Origin: Macrothele yani
Lineage: Eukaryota > Arthropoda > Arachnida > Araneae > Macrothelidae
DNA length: 64,000 nucleotides
Reading direction: 5' to 3'
Assembly (NCBI GenBank): GCA_039090855.1
Contig: CM077006.1
Span: forward strand, 45,641,336 to 45,705,335
Shown here: positions 22,085-33,080 of the stretch, piece after piece
How the letters are laid out: every line of letters starts with the position of its first letter
How positions within the stretch are numbered: position 1 is the first letter of the stretch
Notes under the pieces: generated by a model
What the model was told of the DNA's origin: nothing
The model's input: the letters and a program-made list of their open reading frames with translations, nothing else
The model's database searches: none
Translations under genes and position numbers: made by a program

Positions 22085-22097
22085 CGAACAGCAGCTA

Positions 22098-22619
22098 GAA
22101 ATTCGCCTTCACTTAAAAAGGCGCTCAACAGATCCGTTGGGAAAAGCCATTCTTACACAGACCGTGGGACCACCCACGAACAAAAAGACCCCCCCCATCC
22201 CTCTATTCTCCGTCGTTGGAGGAGCTCGTAGAAACCCCTCAAGTGACAATCCGTCGGTAAGCAATTACGGAGAGTTAGCTTTTTACGTGAAGAACATCTT
22301 TCCTTCGGAGACGGAGAGTGACAGGAAATGATACTGAGTGGTCATAAACGGAGAGTGCCGTATGAGGTTTCAGACAGTTAGGAAGGATTTTGCTCAGGCA
22401 CTAGGTAGGGATTCCTGTCTTTACACAACATGAATAAGAACAGATTTGTCAGGAAATACATAGAGAAAGCCACTCAAAAATATTCATCACTCGCTTGAAG
22501 TGACTGTGTATTTTGACTAACCAATATTTTCCCTCCCCCCTCACCCCAATCTGAGGAATAAATATTTGCGCCGATGAAATCACCTGTCGTTACACATCGA
22601 TAACTAAAAAGAACAAGTT
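22098..22619. other. Unassigned stretch inside the split LINE
   Basis: No gene seen. It lies between the SINE pair and the 145-bp repeat element, all within the split LINE. Confidence 0.4.
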
Positions 22620-23303
22620 AGTAAAATCATGTAATGCATTGATTATGATACGCTTTCCAACATACCAGAAATCATAACTCAAGTTATGAGGAATAAATCT
22701 CGCTCCTCTGCCCTGACCTTTGATTCCATTTCGATGATATTCAACAGAACCGGTTCAGTATACTTGCGGAATAACATACTAAAGTTTTGTCGCAACAGAA
22801 GCATTTTTACGTAAGTTATGAGAATAATGGCTGTGGAATAAATCTTGCTTCTGTGCCAAGACCTTTGACCCCATTTTATTGATATTATACAGAACCGGTT
22901 CACTATACCTCCGAAATAACATGATAAAGTTTCGTCGGAATGGAATTTTTTTTACGTAAGTTATGATGAATAAAGGCAATGGAATGGATCCCACTCCTAT
23001 GTCCTGACCTTTAACCCCATTTTGCTCATTTTTTATAGGTTTCGTCCCCTGGTGGTTACCTACCAAATACGAAAATTCCATCGAAATCGAACCATTTTTT
23101 CGCACGTTATGACGCACAAGGGCAATGGAATGGATCCCACTCCTGTGTCCTGACATTTGACCACATTTCGCTTATTTTCAATAGGGTTCCTCCCCAGGTG
23201 ATTACCTACCAAATACTGAAATTCCACCGAAATCGAACAATTTTTACGGATGGACAGACGGACAAAGCTTGAGCATATATGCTTCAACCTACGGTTGGAA
23301 AGC
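22620..23303 (-). repeat. 145-bp tandem repeat element (short form)
   Basis: About four monomers of 141-148 bases in reverse orientation, marked by CCTGACCTTTGA-type boxes near 22716, 22857, 23001 and 23149. Distinct ends include CGCTTTCCAACATACC (left) and CAACCTACGGTTGGAAAGCG (right). The 57.8-59.9 kb copy has the same two ends, so this is a bounded dispersed element rather than a simple satellite. Confidence 0.85.
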
Positions 23304-23645
23304 GCAAAAAAGACATACAAGGGCTGCAAACTAATAAAAGAAGTATGGAAAGGTGTATATTTGGCATTACGAGGGATGATAGGAAGAGGAATTCATAGAT
23401 CAGGAAAATAACGGTAGTTGATGACATCATGATCAAGGTAAAATCCCTCAAATGGCAGTGGGCAAGACATATTGATAGAAGAACTACCTAACATTGGACA
23501 GCTGAAATACTAGACTGGATTCCAAGGAACAGAAAAAGACCCAAAAGAAGACCATGTTGGAGATAGGTGGATGAAATTCGAAAGCACACTAGAGTGGCAT
23601 GGAAAAGATTGCCTCAAGACAAACTTGGGGAGACCTTCATACAGT
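23303..23645 (+). pseudogene. RTE-like LINE relic, right half of a split copy
   Basis: KKDIQGLQTNKRSMERC, FGITRDDRKRNS, IRKITVVDDIMIKVKSLKWQ, LDWIPRNRKRPKRRP and KLGETFIQ continue the C-terminal part left off at 21376. Stops are present. Confidence 0.8.
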
Positions 23646-23749
23646 AGTACAGCGATAATGGTTGATAATGATGGAATAATAACTGATATAATTAATACAC
23701 AAAAAGCTCCTTAAATGTTATACATAATTTTATACACCATAATTTTGTA

Positions 23750-23988
23750 ATAGACCACAACGTTTTTCCAAGTGTTCAGCTATTACGTTTAGTAATGATA
23801 TGTGATCATTTTTTAAGACTTAATCTGCTTTCCGATCTACCTATAACAGGCAGTCTCTATAATGACATATGACAAAGTTTTAATAATTCGTCCAATTTTG
23901 ATCTACATACATACTGTACGATGCACATAGTCGGTACAATGACATACGATAAAGTTTTTGAATTGAATCAGTGTCTGATGTACATATA
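23750..23988. repeat. 71-bp satellite, segment 1
   Basis: Diverged monomers built on CGATCTAC, CAGTCT, TATAATGACATATGA and AAAGTTTTTGAATTGAATCA. The array breaks off exactly at the TA flanking a Tc1-like element and resumes at 32621. Confidence 0.8.
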
Positions 23989-25127
23989 CACTATATTGAC
24001 AAAAATCAGCGGACACCCCTTTAAAAGCAAATGAACGGATCTGCTGCGTTGTTAAGACGAGCAGTACAGCTGCAAACTGTATGAAAACAAGCCTGCAGCT
24101 GACCGCGATCATACCGCACTGTGAGGTTAAGTGAAAATGTCGCGGCGGGAGAGAACTGACTTTGAGAAAGGAAAGATTGTTGGGTGTTATATTAGTGGGT
24201 TGTCCATAAGAGAAACCGAGAGGCGTTTAAACATACCCAAATCGACTGTTTTGGATGTATTGAACAAGTGGATGACACACGACGTGCCTGAAGCAGCAAA
24301 ACGTACCGGCAGACCAAAGAAAATCAGTGATAGAGGACGTCGAAGCCTCAGGAGAGTCGTTACAGCTAATCGAAGGAGTGCTGTACAAGACCTCAGTGTA
24401 CAGGTAAGTAAAACTGCTGGAACCTCGGTATGTACACATACTATTCGCAGAGATTTTCATTCCATGGGTTACTTTGGTCGTGCGGCTGCTCATAAGCCTT
24501 TAATTTTCATTCGGAATGCTACTCGTCGTTTAGCATGGTGTAAAGAACATTTATCGTGGACCGTAGATCAAAGGAAACGGGTCCTATTGGCTGACGAATC
24601 CAGATACACGATCCATCAGTCTGATGGCCGTGTGTGGGTATGGCGGCAGCCGGGGAGAACGCTATTTACCACAGTGTACTGTTCCTACGGTCAAGTTTGG
24701 AGCTGGCAGTGTACTCGTGTGGGGGCGTTTTTCGTGGTATGGTCCCGGCCCATTCGTTATCGTGGACAAACCTGTTAACCAGCACGTCTACCTCGATATT
24801 CTGGACAAATATGCTCTACCAATTCTGTGGCAATACTATTGAACCGAGCCTTGTTCGTACCAGCAGGATAATGCACCGAGCCATAAAGCAAGGACTGCTA
24901 CGACGTGATTTGACGATAATTCCGTATCACGTGTGGACTGGCCATCACAGAGCCCTGATCTTAACCCTATGAAGCACCTATGGGATGAATTAGAGCGCCG
25001 CATAAGAAGTTTGGAACCAAGTCCTACTACTAAGCAACAGTTAGTGGCAGCATTATGTACTGAATGAAAGCGCATACCTATCGCCGTGTTCCAAAACCTT
25101 GTCGAAAGCATGTCTCGAAGGGTCAGT

Positions 25128-25150
25128 TTTCACACAGTATTTATTAGAAG
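25128..25150 (-). terminator. LINE poly(A) signal and 3' end
   Basis: On the minus strand AATAAA lies about a dozen bases before the end, which terminates in a short A tract directly against the target duplication. This fits the polyadenylated 3' end of an L1/Tx1-group LINE. Confidence 0.7.
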
Positions 25151-25199
25151 AAAGATACAGGAGATGTGCTTGAATAAATCATCTCAAATGATGTATGAC

Positions 25200-26632
25200 A
25201 AAAGAAAATATTTACAGGTGCTTGTAGCTTACGCTACTGCTTATTTACACGGTTCTGTACATTGATGATAGTAAAAAAACAGTTAATTACACTCGAGTGT
25301 CAGGTGAGGCAACAAAAGTCTCTGACAAAGCAAAGAATAGGAACAATTCAGCTAGAAGAGCGTTATACAATATTAATTTTGCACAGTATTGATGCAAGGA
25401 ATAATACAGAATTCGAGCTTGCAGACATAGATTCAAAAGACAGGTGATGAGAAATTAACAGAATGTGCAGCTTGCGCTACGTTAATTACAGGATTCGGTG
25501 CAACGTTTGCATGACAACAGTTAAGTGCAGTAGAAATCTGGCGAGGCAATATGAATCTCTGGTAATACAGAGAGTAAAATCAATCCAGAATGATGAGCAC
25601 TATAGAGTATAAATTTTACACAATATTGATGAAAAAAAAAAGTTCTGACCGAAAGGTGATACATTGTGGGTGACCTGGAAAACCAGGAGGTTGCAGGTGA
25701 TCAAGGGACAAACATGAAATCGAAAGTTCGAAAGACAGATGATGAAAAATTTACAGATGAATGTGGCTCGCGGTACTACATGTTACATACAACGGTGATA
25801 TGAAAAATAGTTATATACAATAATTTTCCTGAGAATACAAAAGAAAAAATAATCTCTGAAAATACAGAGAGAAGACACAACTCATCACAGTGAGTATTGG
25901 AGAACACAAATTTACACAGCTGAAAAGTAAAATTACACTGTTGAATCAGGAATTGAAGATAAGAATATACTGTAAAAACCACAAAGTTTACAGATGTCTG
26001 TGGTTCGTGAAACGACCTATATACATGATTCTGTACAATGAGAAGTTACAATTTATATATATTGATTTGTCAGAGGTGGTAAAAAGAAATAGTCTCTGAC
26101 ATCGCAGAGAGAATACATAATTCAGCAAGATGAGTAATGAAAAACAAAAAAATTTACACATGAGTTATACACGAAATGATACATGTGAAGAGGATGAGAA
26201 CAGAGTCTTAAAAAAAGCGTGAAAAGAAATTGACAATTATAAGTAGCTCATGCTTCGAACAATTCATAGGATTCTATACAATAATTGATCTACTAAAAGT
26301 TATGTACAATAGTGAGACAAACAAAAAAAAATTCTGATAAAATAGAGAGTACAAATAATATAGTGCAGTGAATGTTGAGGAACAAGATTGCACTCAGTTG
26401 CGAAGCAAAAAAAAAAAAAAAAACAGGAAATGTGTATAGAAAAATCGTCTCAAAATGACATATGAAAAGAAGATTTACAGGTGCTTGTAGCTGACGCAAC
26501 GACCTATTCACAAAGCTCAATATAGTGGTGAGAGAATACAGTTTATGTATGATAATTTGTCGGAAAAGACAAAAAATAGTCTCTGATGAAGCAGAGATTG
26601 AAGACAAATCAGCATGGCAAAAATTGTATCTA
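25200..26632 (-). repeat. LINE 3' UTR of diverged tandem repeats
   Basis: Six or seven degenerate copies of a roughly 190-230-base unit, recognised by recurring ACAGGTGCTTGTAGCT-like, TCTCTGA-GCAGAGA and GTGGGCGACC-type segments on the plus strand. No coding potential. It may have grown by replication slippage and could influence 3' end recognition. Confidence 0.65.
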
Positions 26633-29600
26633 TCAGGAGGTAGGTGAAACAAAAGTTCCGACTATAAGGTGAAGCGTTGTGGGCGACCCTGCAAACCAAG
26701 TGGTTGCTGGTGACCAAGTTGATAGGAACTGTGGTTCACTGCAGCGTGCAACTGCAGTGGTAAGTTCTAGTCGAAGGCGGGAGAGTAGGCGATTACGAAA
26801 ATGACAAAGTAACGCAGTACTGACTTTATTTATGTCAGTAGAAGCTTCGGGGGGACGCTGAAGATGATACACGTGAATTATATGTTTTACAAGCACGAAG
26901 ATGTAGGAGCAGACTGCCGGAAGGTGAATAGGGCGAGAAGAGTTCAGAAGTAGTGTTCGGTAGGCGCTGAAGGTGAGGACGGTCTCACAGGATCGTTGTG
27001 CTAGCGTGAAAGCGAGATGGAGTATTGGCAATAATACTGTGCAATTCATGAAGACATGCTGAACGTCAGCCTCCTCGCCACAATACGGACAGGAGGGTGA
27101 AGATAAAATGGTCATGCGATGTAAAATCGACGGCACAGGGAGGCGGTTGTGTAAGAAAAGCCAATGTGAATTGACTTCAAGGGGTGCTGAAAGTGGGGAA
27201 AGCGCAGCGGACCACACTGCGGAGGTAGAAGAAAGTGGAATACCAGAAATGGGAAGAGGTGCGGAAGAGCGAGAGAGAAAACGGTAGAGATCAGCTGTTG
27301 AGAAAGAGACAAGAGGAAGAGGTGGACCAATGGACGACAGAAAAAATGGGAGAAGGAGAGAGGCAGAGTGAACAGAAATGAGGCCTGAGGGAGTAGCAAG
27401 CTCAGGGAACAGGGAGATTATAGTAGAAATAAGAGAGTTGTGAACAAAGTGAGCGTTGGCATTGAAACGGAGAGCAGAGGGTAGAGAAGAGAAGGGGAGC
27501 CAGGAAAGATCGGTGTTAACAAGATCGCTGACAGTAACGACTCCAGCTCTGAGCCATGAAGGAAAAGCAAAACATGGGAGATGGGGAGGGTGTAGCAGAG
27601 AAGAAAAAAAGAGGTTCGGAAAGTAGGTCATTTGTGGAGGCAGGGAGAGAGCGAGAAAGAGGGAGGGAACGAAGAAAGGAAATAGCCTCTTTGTAGACAG
27701 GAGGGAAAAGTGTGAGAAGGGGACAGTGGTCCATGAGTAAGAACGAAAGGAGAGTAAAGCGTGGGTTATGCGGAGATACTATGACATCACGAGCAGCAAC
27801 TGCAGAGGGAGCAGGTGCCGCAAGTGATCGTAAAAACGTAGACACACGATAAGCCTTGTAATAGGATCTGACGTCGGGTAGACTAATGCCTCCGTTGGAA
27901 GGAGACAGGCTGAGTTGAGGTGCTCCGACCCAGTGATGGCCGGGCCAGATAACCTGAGTTTGACAGCGGGTGAGTTCAAGAAGACGTAGTGCTGGTTGCT
28001 TCGAAGCCAACCAGGAATACGTGCACATTGAAAGCAGGTAAGTGTGCGTTAGACGTGCTCTTTGAAAGACGGAGGTGCAGAATTGTGCGCGCCGCCAGAT
28101 TGCTACCGAGCGATGTAGGCGTGGCCGGAGAGTCGTCCAGGTGACGAGTGAAGCAGTTGCTGGTTTTCCAAGGTGGACTCCTAGGAATCGTTGAGAGGTG
28201 TTGGACCACTCTGCTCCCCAAGGAGAGTCAGTGCGGTTAGTCCACGAACCGGTCCATAGGCCTGTGCTTTTCGTTGTGTTTAGCGCTGCTCCGGAACATG
28301 AGGCGTAAGTATTGTAGAGATTGTGGAGATCGTGAAATTGTGAGTCTTGCCGAATGCAGAATGTAATATCGTCGGCGTAGGCAACATAGGTAGCAACATG
28401 ATGACGTGTGCTGGCTACCACCGGTGGTAGTGAAGCAAAGAAGGATCGATGGACTGCGCGTAAAAAAGGTTCTATTGCGAGGGCGAAGAGCTGCCCGGAT
28501 AAGGGGCAACCCTGACGCACGCCGCGACGAAAGGGTATGGGAGCTGTGAGAAGGTTGAGCAGCTTGACGTGGAAAACTGCGTCCCGGTAGAGGGAGATGA
28601 GAAGAGAAGCAAAGGAAGGAGGAAATCCGAAATTTAGTAATGTAGCAAGAAGGTAATCATGAGAAATATTATCGAACGCTGAGCGTTGATCGAGGGAAAG
28701 AAGAGCAAGGGGTTCTGAGCGAGAGCGGGCGAGGTGAATTAGATCATTAAGAAGCTGAATATTATGGGAGATGGAGCGCCCGGGTACAGTATAGGTTTGA
28801 TTAGTGGAGAGAATATGAGGGAGTATGGGGTTAAGCCGTCGGGACAGAAATTTAGTATAGAGTTTATAATCAGTATTTAAGAGTGAGATGGGACGCCAAT
28901 TCCCCAAGTCAAGCGGATCACCCTTCTTGGGGAAAAGTACAACATGTGCGAGCGTGAAACTCCTTGGAAGAGATGTAAGATGCATGGCAGTAGAAAAGGC
29001 ACAGAGGAGAAATGGAAGGAGGGCAGGAAGAAAAGCCTTATAGAAAGAAACAGGGAGACCGTCCGGGCCAGGTGAAGCCCGGGGGTTGAGGGACGAGAAA
29101 GTGTCAGAGAGCTCAGTTAAAGTGGGAGGATGAAGGAGGCTGGCTGAAAGATGAGAAGGGACCTGAGGCAAAGAAGAGAACAGAAGAGCAGAAGCCGTAG
29201 GGGAGGGAGGAGGAGTTTCACAAAATTTTGAAATGTAGTAATTACGTACCATAGAACAAATTGGAACTGGTTCGGATGAAACTACTCCAGTTGGAAGACG
29301 AAGGTGCTGCAGAACAGAAGAGGATCGGCGAGTTGACTCAAGTGACGTAAGGAATTCGTACGAACAAGCATCAGGTTTCAGGTGTTGTAGTTTAAGGCGT
29401 TGAAGGGCTTGTTTTGCAAGTGGCACCAAAAGTGAATGTAATTCTGCCTGGTAGACTTGAAATAGGGGATCAGCAAGATTGAGCAAAGAAAGCATTTGCC
29501 TAGTATGATCAAGTCGCATCCTCCGTTGTGTCATGATCGAGTATGACAGGTTTCGTACCAGTAATATGAGGTGGCGTTTTACTTCCAACCAAACGTTGAG

Positions 29601-30452
29601 GGGGCACGGTGCAGAATGAAGCCTTGTACGCCAATCCGCAAGAAAATCTCGCACCGATGAGCAGAAGGCTGAGTCATCTAAAAGAGTGTCGTCAAAAGTC
29701 CAAGGCCGGATTGTACGTGGCTGTGTTGAAGTAGCAAAAACTGTTATGGCAATGGCGCAATGATCCGAGGAAGCTGTGGGTGTACAGCATGAATCTGATA
29801 TTGCTGGTAGAAGAAGAGAAGTTGCATAAAAGCGATCCAATCTTGCTGTAGGAGGATCAATGGCTCTTGGTGCACGCCATGTATGTGTAGTCAGGGTTGG
29901 TGACAAATGGCGTTGAACATCTACTAGTGAGAAGTCTGAAGTGATAGACTGTAAGAGATGTACTACTTCCGTGCGGTGTTCTCTGGAAGAAGAAGAGCGA
30001 TCAGTTAGGGGATGTAGAGTGCAATTGTAGTCACCTCCGATAAGTACCCGGTCGGTGATGGGAATACGTGACAGAGCCCGTCGAAGTTTTGCAAACAACT
30101 CTGGCACGTGAGTAGGAGTGCAAGGAACATAAATGTTGAATACATGAAATTTTTCAGCTGCGACGGTGAAAGAGACTCGTTGTAATAAGTCTCGACATAA
30201 GTTTTTCACTGAGAAGGAGGAAAGAGTTGAACGAAAACGTGAGTGAACACCAACTGCCATGCCACCACGCGACAGTTGGCTGTAGGCGTGATGGAAAGTA
30301 TGATCCCACTGACGCCATTGATGAAATTGAGTGGTGGAAGTACAGTTTGTTTCCTGCAGAAGTAATATATCAGCATTCAGCGGAGCAAGATCCTCTCGTA
30401 CCAGCGCATTCGCAAGAGGTGTCGCAAAACCGCGACAATTAAGTGACACCAC
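26633..30452 (-). CDS. LINE ORF2 protein: AP endonuclease, reverse transcriptase, CCHC; one frame break
   Basis: Nicks the target and copies LINE RNA into the genome. Endonuclease signatures: SLNCRGF (Asn5), LLLQETN (Glu34), IGGDYNC (Asp141, Asn143), LDRFYA (Asp206) and SSDH (Asp230, His231). RT blocks: SPGPDGLP (about 460), NWRPISLLN (518), LSLDQRSAFD (585-594), GVRQGCPLSG (644-653) and AYADDITF with the catalytic Asp pair at 694-695. Frame 1 stops at 27516. The expected continuation (FPSWLRAG to a CPYCGEEADVQHVFMNC finger) is in another frame to the stop at 26633. The switch falls at a T7 run near 27604-27611. Total about 1270 residues, a usual ORF2 length. No ATG opens the frame: it becomes open after a TAG and first reads GTG at 30452, overlapping the ORF1 stop. 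All visible catalytic residues are intact. Confidence 0.92.
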
Positions 30453-32282
30453 CTTGAATGTCTAGGTTAGTTGTGGGATGCAGTAGGAATTGACTGGCTG
30501 TAGTGATGGAGTGGAGTCGACGGAGAAAACAAGCACTCCACGGGACCTCATCCGCAGTGCGCCGAAGAGTGTTTTCAAGTGAGTGTAATTGAACCAGCAC
30601 TTGTGGAAGAGCTGCTTCATACTGCTGAATGGAAGTGCGTGCTGAGGAAGGGCTAGAGGACCCTAAAAGGCAATCCAGCACGTCATCGTATGGCAGAGGC
30701 TCAGCAGGGAAAGCATTTTCAGCAAGAAAAGTTGTGAATTCTTCTAGTGAGGGAAAAGCACCCTCACATGCTGTCTCAGAGGAAGTGTGTAGAGGCGACC
30801 GGGAGAACGGTCGTCGAGAGCTGACGGAGCGAGAGGATGAGCGGGTAGAAGAGCGAGATGATCTTCGGGATGCCAGAGTCTTTGCCTTCTTCGTCTTGGA
30901 GCGAGTAGCACCACTGCGTTTTCCAGCAACCACTAAAGCTTCATGATCGTCTGGAGAGTCTGAACCCGAAGCGTTACCTGTGACTCGTGTCATGGAGCCA
31001 ACGGTAAAAGCTGAGGAGTGGTCAACATGTACATCAGCAGTGGTTGTAAAAGTACAAGGGGGAGTCGATTTTGGAAGCCTGGGAAAATTCTTAGGATCAG
31101 CAGGAGGTGGAGGCATCAAAGTCGTTTGTTGACCAATGGCAGTAAGCTGACTTTTGGAAGATCTTGATTCCGCGACTTTCCTCGAATAGGAAGAAGTCTG
31201 TGAAGCGTTGGTGGACAAAGTAGAAGAAGATGTAGTGTGTGGAGCTGTTTGCAGGGAGGCACGTGGGCACTGAGCCCTTATGTGACTTTCGCTCTGACAT
31301 ATAGTGCAATACTGTGAAGTGATTATCTCAACTCTTCGGCGTTGCTGTCCACAGCGGATGTGCAAAAAACATTCGGAACCGCTTTCGGCTGAGCATCAGA
31401 TGAAAAGAGGACTCGAGCAGTGCGGCGAAAACCTCGAATCGATTTGTCTTCAGGATCTCTGGGAGCCGCAGAGAGAGTTGTTATGGAGCCAACAACTCTG
31501 CCGTACCTGCTGAGCAAGGTGCAAAGTGCAGCGTCGGATACTTCTGGTGGTACGGGGTAGAAGGTCACCTGCACCGGGCGGTGCGCAACCGGTTGTGCTA
31601 ACAGATGCACGTCATTGATGGTTAGACCTTCCGTAAGGACCTGGTCAGCATGCGCTTTATCCTTAAAATAGACCAAGACAGATCTGGGTTTTCGAGCTAC
31701 AAAGTCTATTGCATCCTTTGGTAAGATAGTTTTGAGGGCTCGGCTATATTGCCACAGTTTAGTGTCGGGAAGCGCATCAAAATAGACGCCCCGTTCCATA
31801 GTGGAGGAAAAAAGGTGACCAGCTCGGGAATCCTCAGGTATGTCAATTGTAGCAGTAGAACCGACGACAGTGACATAGGATTCAGGAAAAGGCATAGCAG
31901 ATGAAACTGGGGGTGTGAGGACCCCAGAAGTTGCAGAAGCATAGGATGCTTGGGCAGGCATGGGTCGAGAACTCGATGAAGCGGCTCCTAGCAGTGAGGG
32001 CGGATCAGAAAGTTGATGAAAAGTAGAAGCTATGAGCTCAGTATCGCTGATCACGGAGACGTCATCATCTGCTGAGATGTAGATAGGAGACTTGGCACCA
32101 CCGCACTTGGTGGGAAGGGAGGAAGTTATTGCTGGAGAAGAAGAGGTATCCATGACGTCGCAATGACGTTCGGGAGCCACCTCATTTAGCTGAGCAGGAG
32201 CTGTCGCCGTAGAAGAAGAAGAGGGTGCTGGCTGATCTGCCAAGATAAGGATGTGGGCGTCACCCTTGTCTGCCTCCGCCAT
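30439..32282 (-). CDS. LINE ORF1 protein (RNA-binding), one frame break
   Basis: The nucleic-acid-binding partner of ORF2, expected to coat LINE RNA. ATG at 32282 (MAEADKGDAHILIL). A Ser/Ala/Pro-rich first 160 residues are followed by two RRM-like segments (about 168-235, with SVLVYFKDKAHADQV; and 238-300, with PVQVTFYPVPPEVSDAAL). Frame 1 stops at 31323. The expected zinc knuckle CTICQSESHIRAQC (C-x2-C-x4-H-x4-C) is in the next frame and the protein runs on to the stop at 30439, through a Ser/Arg-rich stretch that may bind RNA. The break coincides with a T6 run (31364-31369 on the plus strand); one more T restores the frame. Either a homopolymer error, a 1-bp deletion or a -1 shift. Confidence 0.85.
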
Positions 32283-32497
32283 CGAAGCAATGGCGAGACT
32301 TTAACGAAAAAAGACCAGCTCGGTTGAAAAATAAAACAGTGAATAATGAAAAATATGGCACTCACCAACCTGGGAGATACACGAACGTAAAGCGTGGACT
32401 TTCAACTTGAAGATACACGCAAACACAGAAACTAAAGCACTCAATAAACACCTTATAGCAACGAAAATCACGGAGCTTAAAACCCAACCACTGAGCT
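32283..32497 (-). promoter_or_regulatory. LINE 5' leader, probable internal promoter region
   Basis: The stretch between the target duplication and the ORF1 ATG, beginning AGCTCAGTGGTTGGG on the minus strand. LINEs of this group normally carry an internal pol II promoter here. I see no TATA box, so promoter function is inferred from position. Confidence 0.5.
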
Positions 32498-32620
32498 TCG
32501 AAGGGTCAGTGCATGCATTAAGGCCAAAGGTGGACCGACACCGTATTAACGTATGTCAATGAATGCTATGTTGTGTTGTGTTTCTCTTCTAGGTGTCCGG
32601 TGACTTTTGTAAATATAGTG

Positions 32621-33080
32621 TATATGGCCAAGTTTTTGAATGAAACTACTGTGTGATTTACATATATAGCAGACAATCTGGGTTATGACATTTCATGAAG
32701 TTTCTGAAATTAATCTCTTTCTGATCTATTTATGCAGCAAGCAGTATGGTTCATGTCGTATGATGGAGTTTTCGAACTGAGTCATTTTCTAATCTACTTA
32801 CGGGGCATGCAGCCTATCTAATGATGTACTATAAAGCTCAGAAAATTAAAACACTTTTTGATCTGCTTACTCGGCATGCAGTTTGTATAATGGCATATGA
32901 TAAAGTTCTTGAATTGAAGCACTCTGTGATCTTCTTACACAGAGGGCAGTCTGTGTAATGGCATATAAAAGTTTTTGAATTGAGTTGCTTTCTGATCTAC
33001 TTACGCGGCATGTTGCCCTCTATAATAATTAATTATGAAGTTTTTGAATCGAATCACCTTCTTATGAGCCTGCATTCGTA
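32621..33080. repeat. 71-bp satellite, segment 2
   Basis: Six or so monomers with starts near 32715, 32786, 32856, 32929 and 32990 (period 70-73). The unit includes TCTGATCTACTTACGC, GCATGCAGTCTGTATAATGG and ATGATAAAGTTTTTGAATT. It ends at the TA before a mariner. Confidence 0.9.

Larger units (their letters stand above)
25128..32497 (-). mobile_element. Full-length Tx1-like LINE (7.37 kb)
   Basis: A non-LTR retrotransposon on the minus strand with a 5' leader of about 215 bases, ORF1, ORF2 and a repeat-rich 3' UTR of about 1.5 kb. The exact 13-bp duplication TCGAAGGGTCAGT lies at 25115-25127 and 32498-32510 and marks target-primed insertion into the Tc1 transposase gene. The 3' end carries AATAAA followed by TACTGTGTGAAAA. 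Class assignment rests on ORF1 (two RRM-like segments then a CCHC knuckle) and ORF2 (AP endonuclease, RT with YADD, C-terminal CCHC), the order seen in the L1/Tx1 group. It is the youngest large insertion in this nest. Confidence 0.93.
24137..32549 (+). pseudogene. Tc1-like transposase, frame-broken and split by the LINE
   Basis: The ATG at 24137 begins MSRRERTDFEKGKIVG. A helix-turn-helix (SIRETERRLNIPKSTVLDVL) is followed by motif one LADESRYTIHQSDGRVWVW, a frame change near 24690, VKFGAGSVLVWGRFSW, motif two YQQDNAPSHKA and motif three WPSQSPDLNPMKHLWDELE. The 5' part ends at 25127 in LVESMSRRVS. The C-terminus continues beyond the LINE at 32498-32549 (RRVSACIKAKGGPTPY, stop). Coding therefore occupies 24137-25127 and the last 39 bases; everything between is the LINE. 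Frameshifts and internal stops are present as well. Confidence 0.92.
23989..32620 (+). mobile_element. Tc1-like transposon split by a LINE (composite)
   Basis: The left end is CACTATATTGACAAAAATCA then CGGACACC. The inward-read right end is CACTATATTTACAAAAGTCA then CGGACACC. TA flanks both sides (23987-23988 and 32621-32622). Removing the LINE and one copy of its 13-bp duplication leaves an element of about 1249 bp, normal for Tc1. It sits in the 71-bp satellite. Confidence 0.95.
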
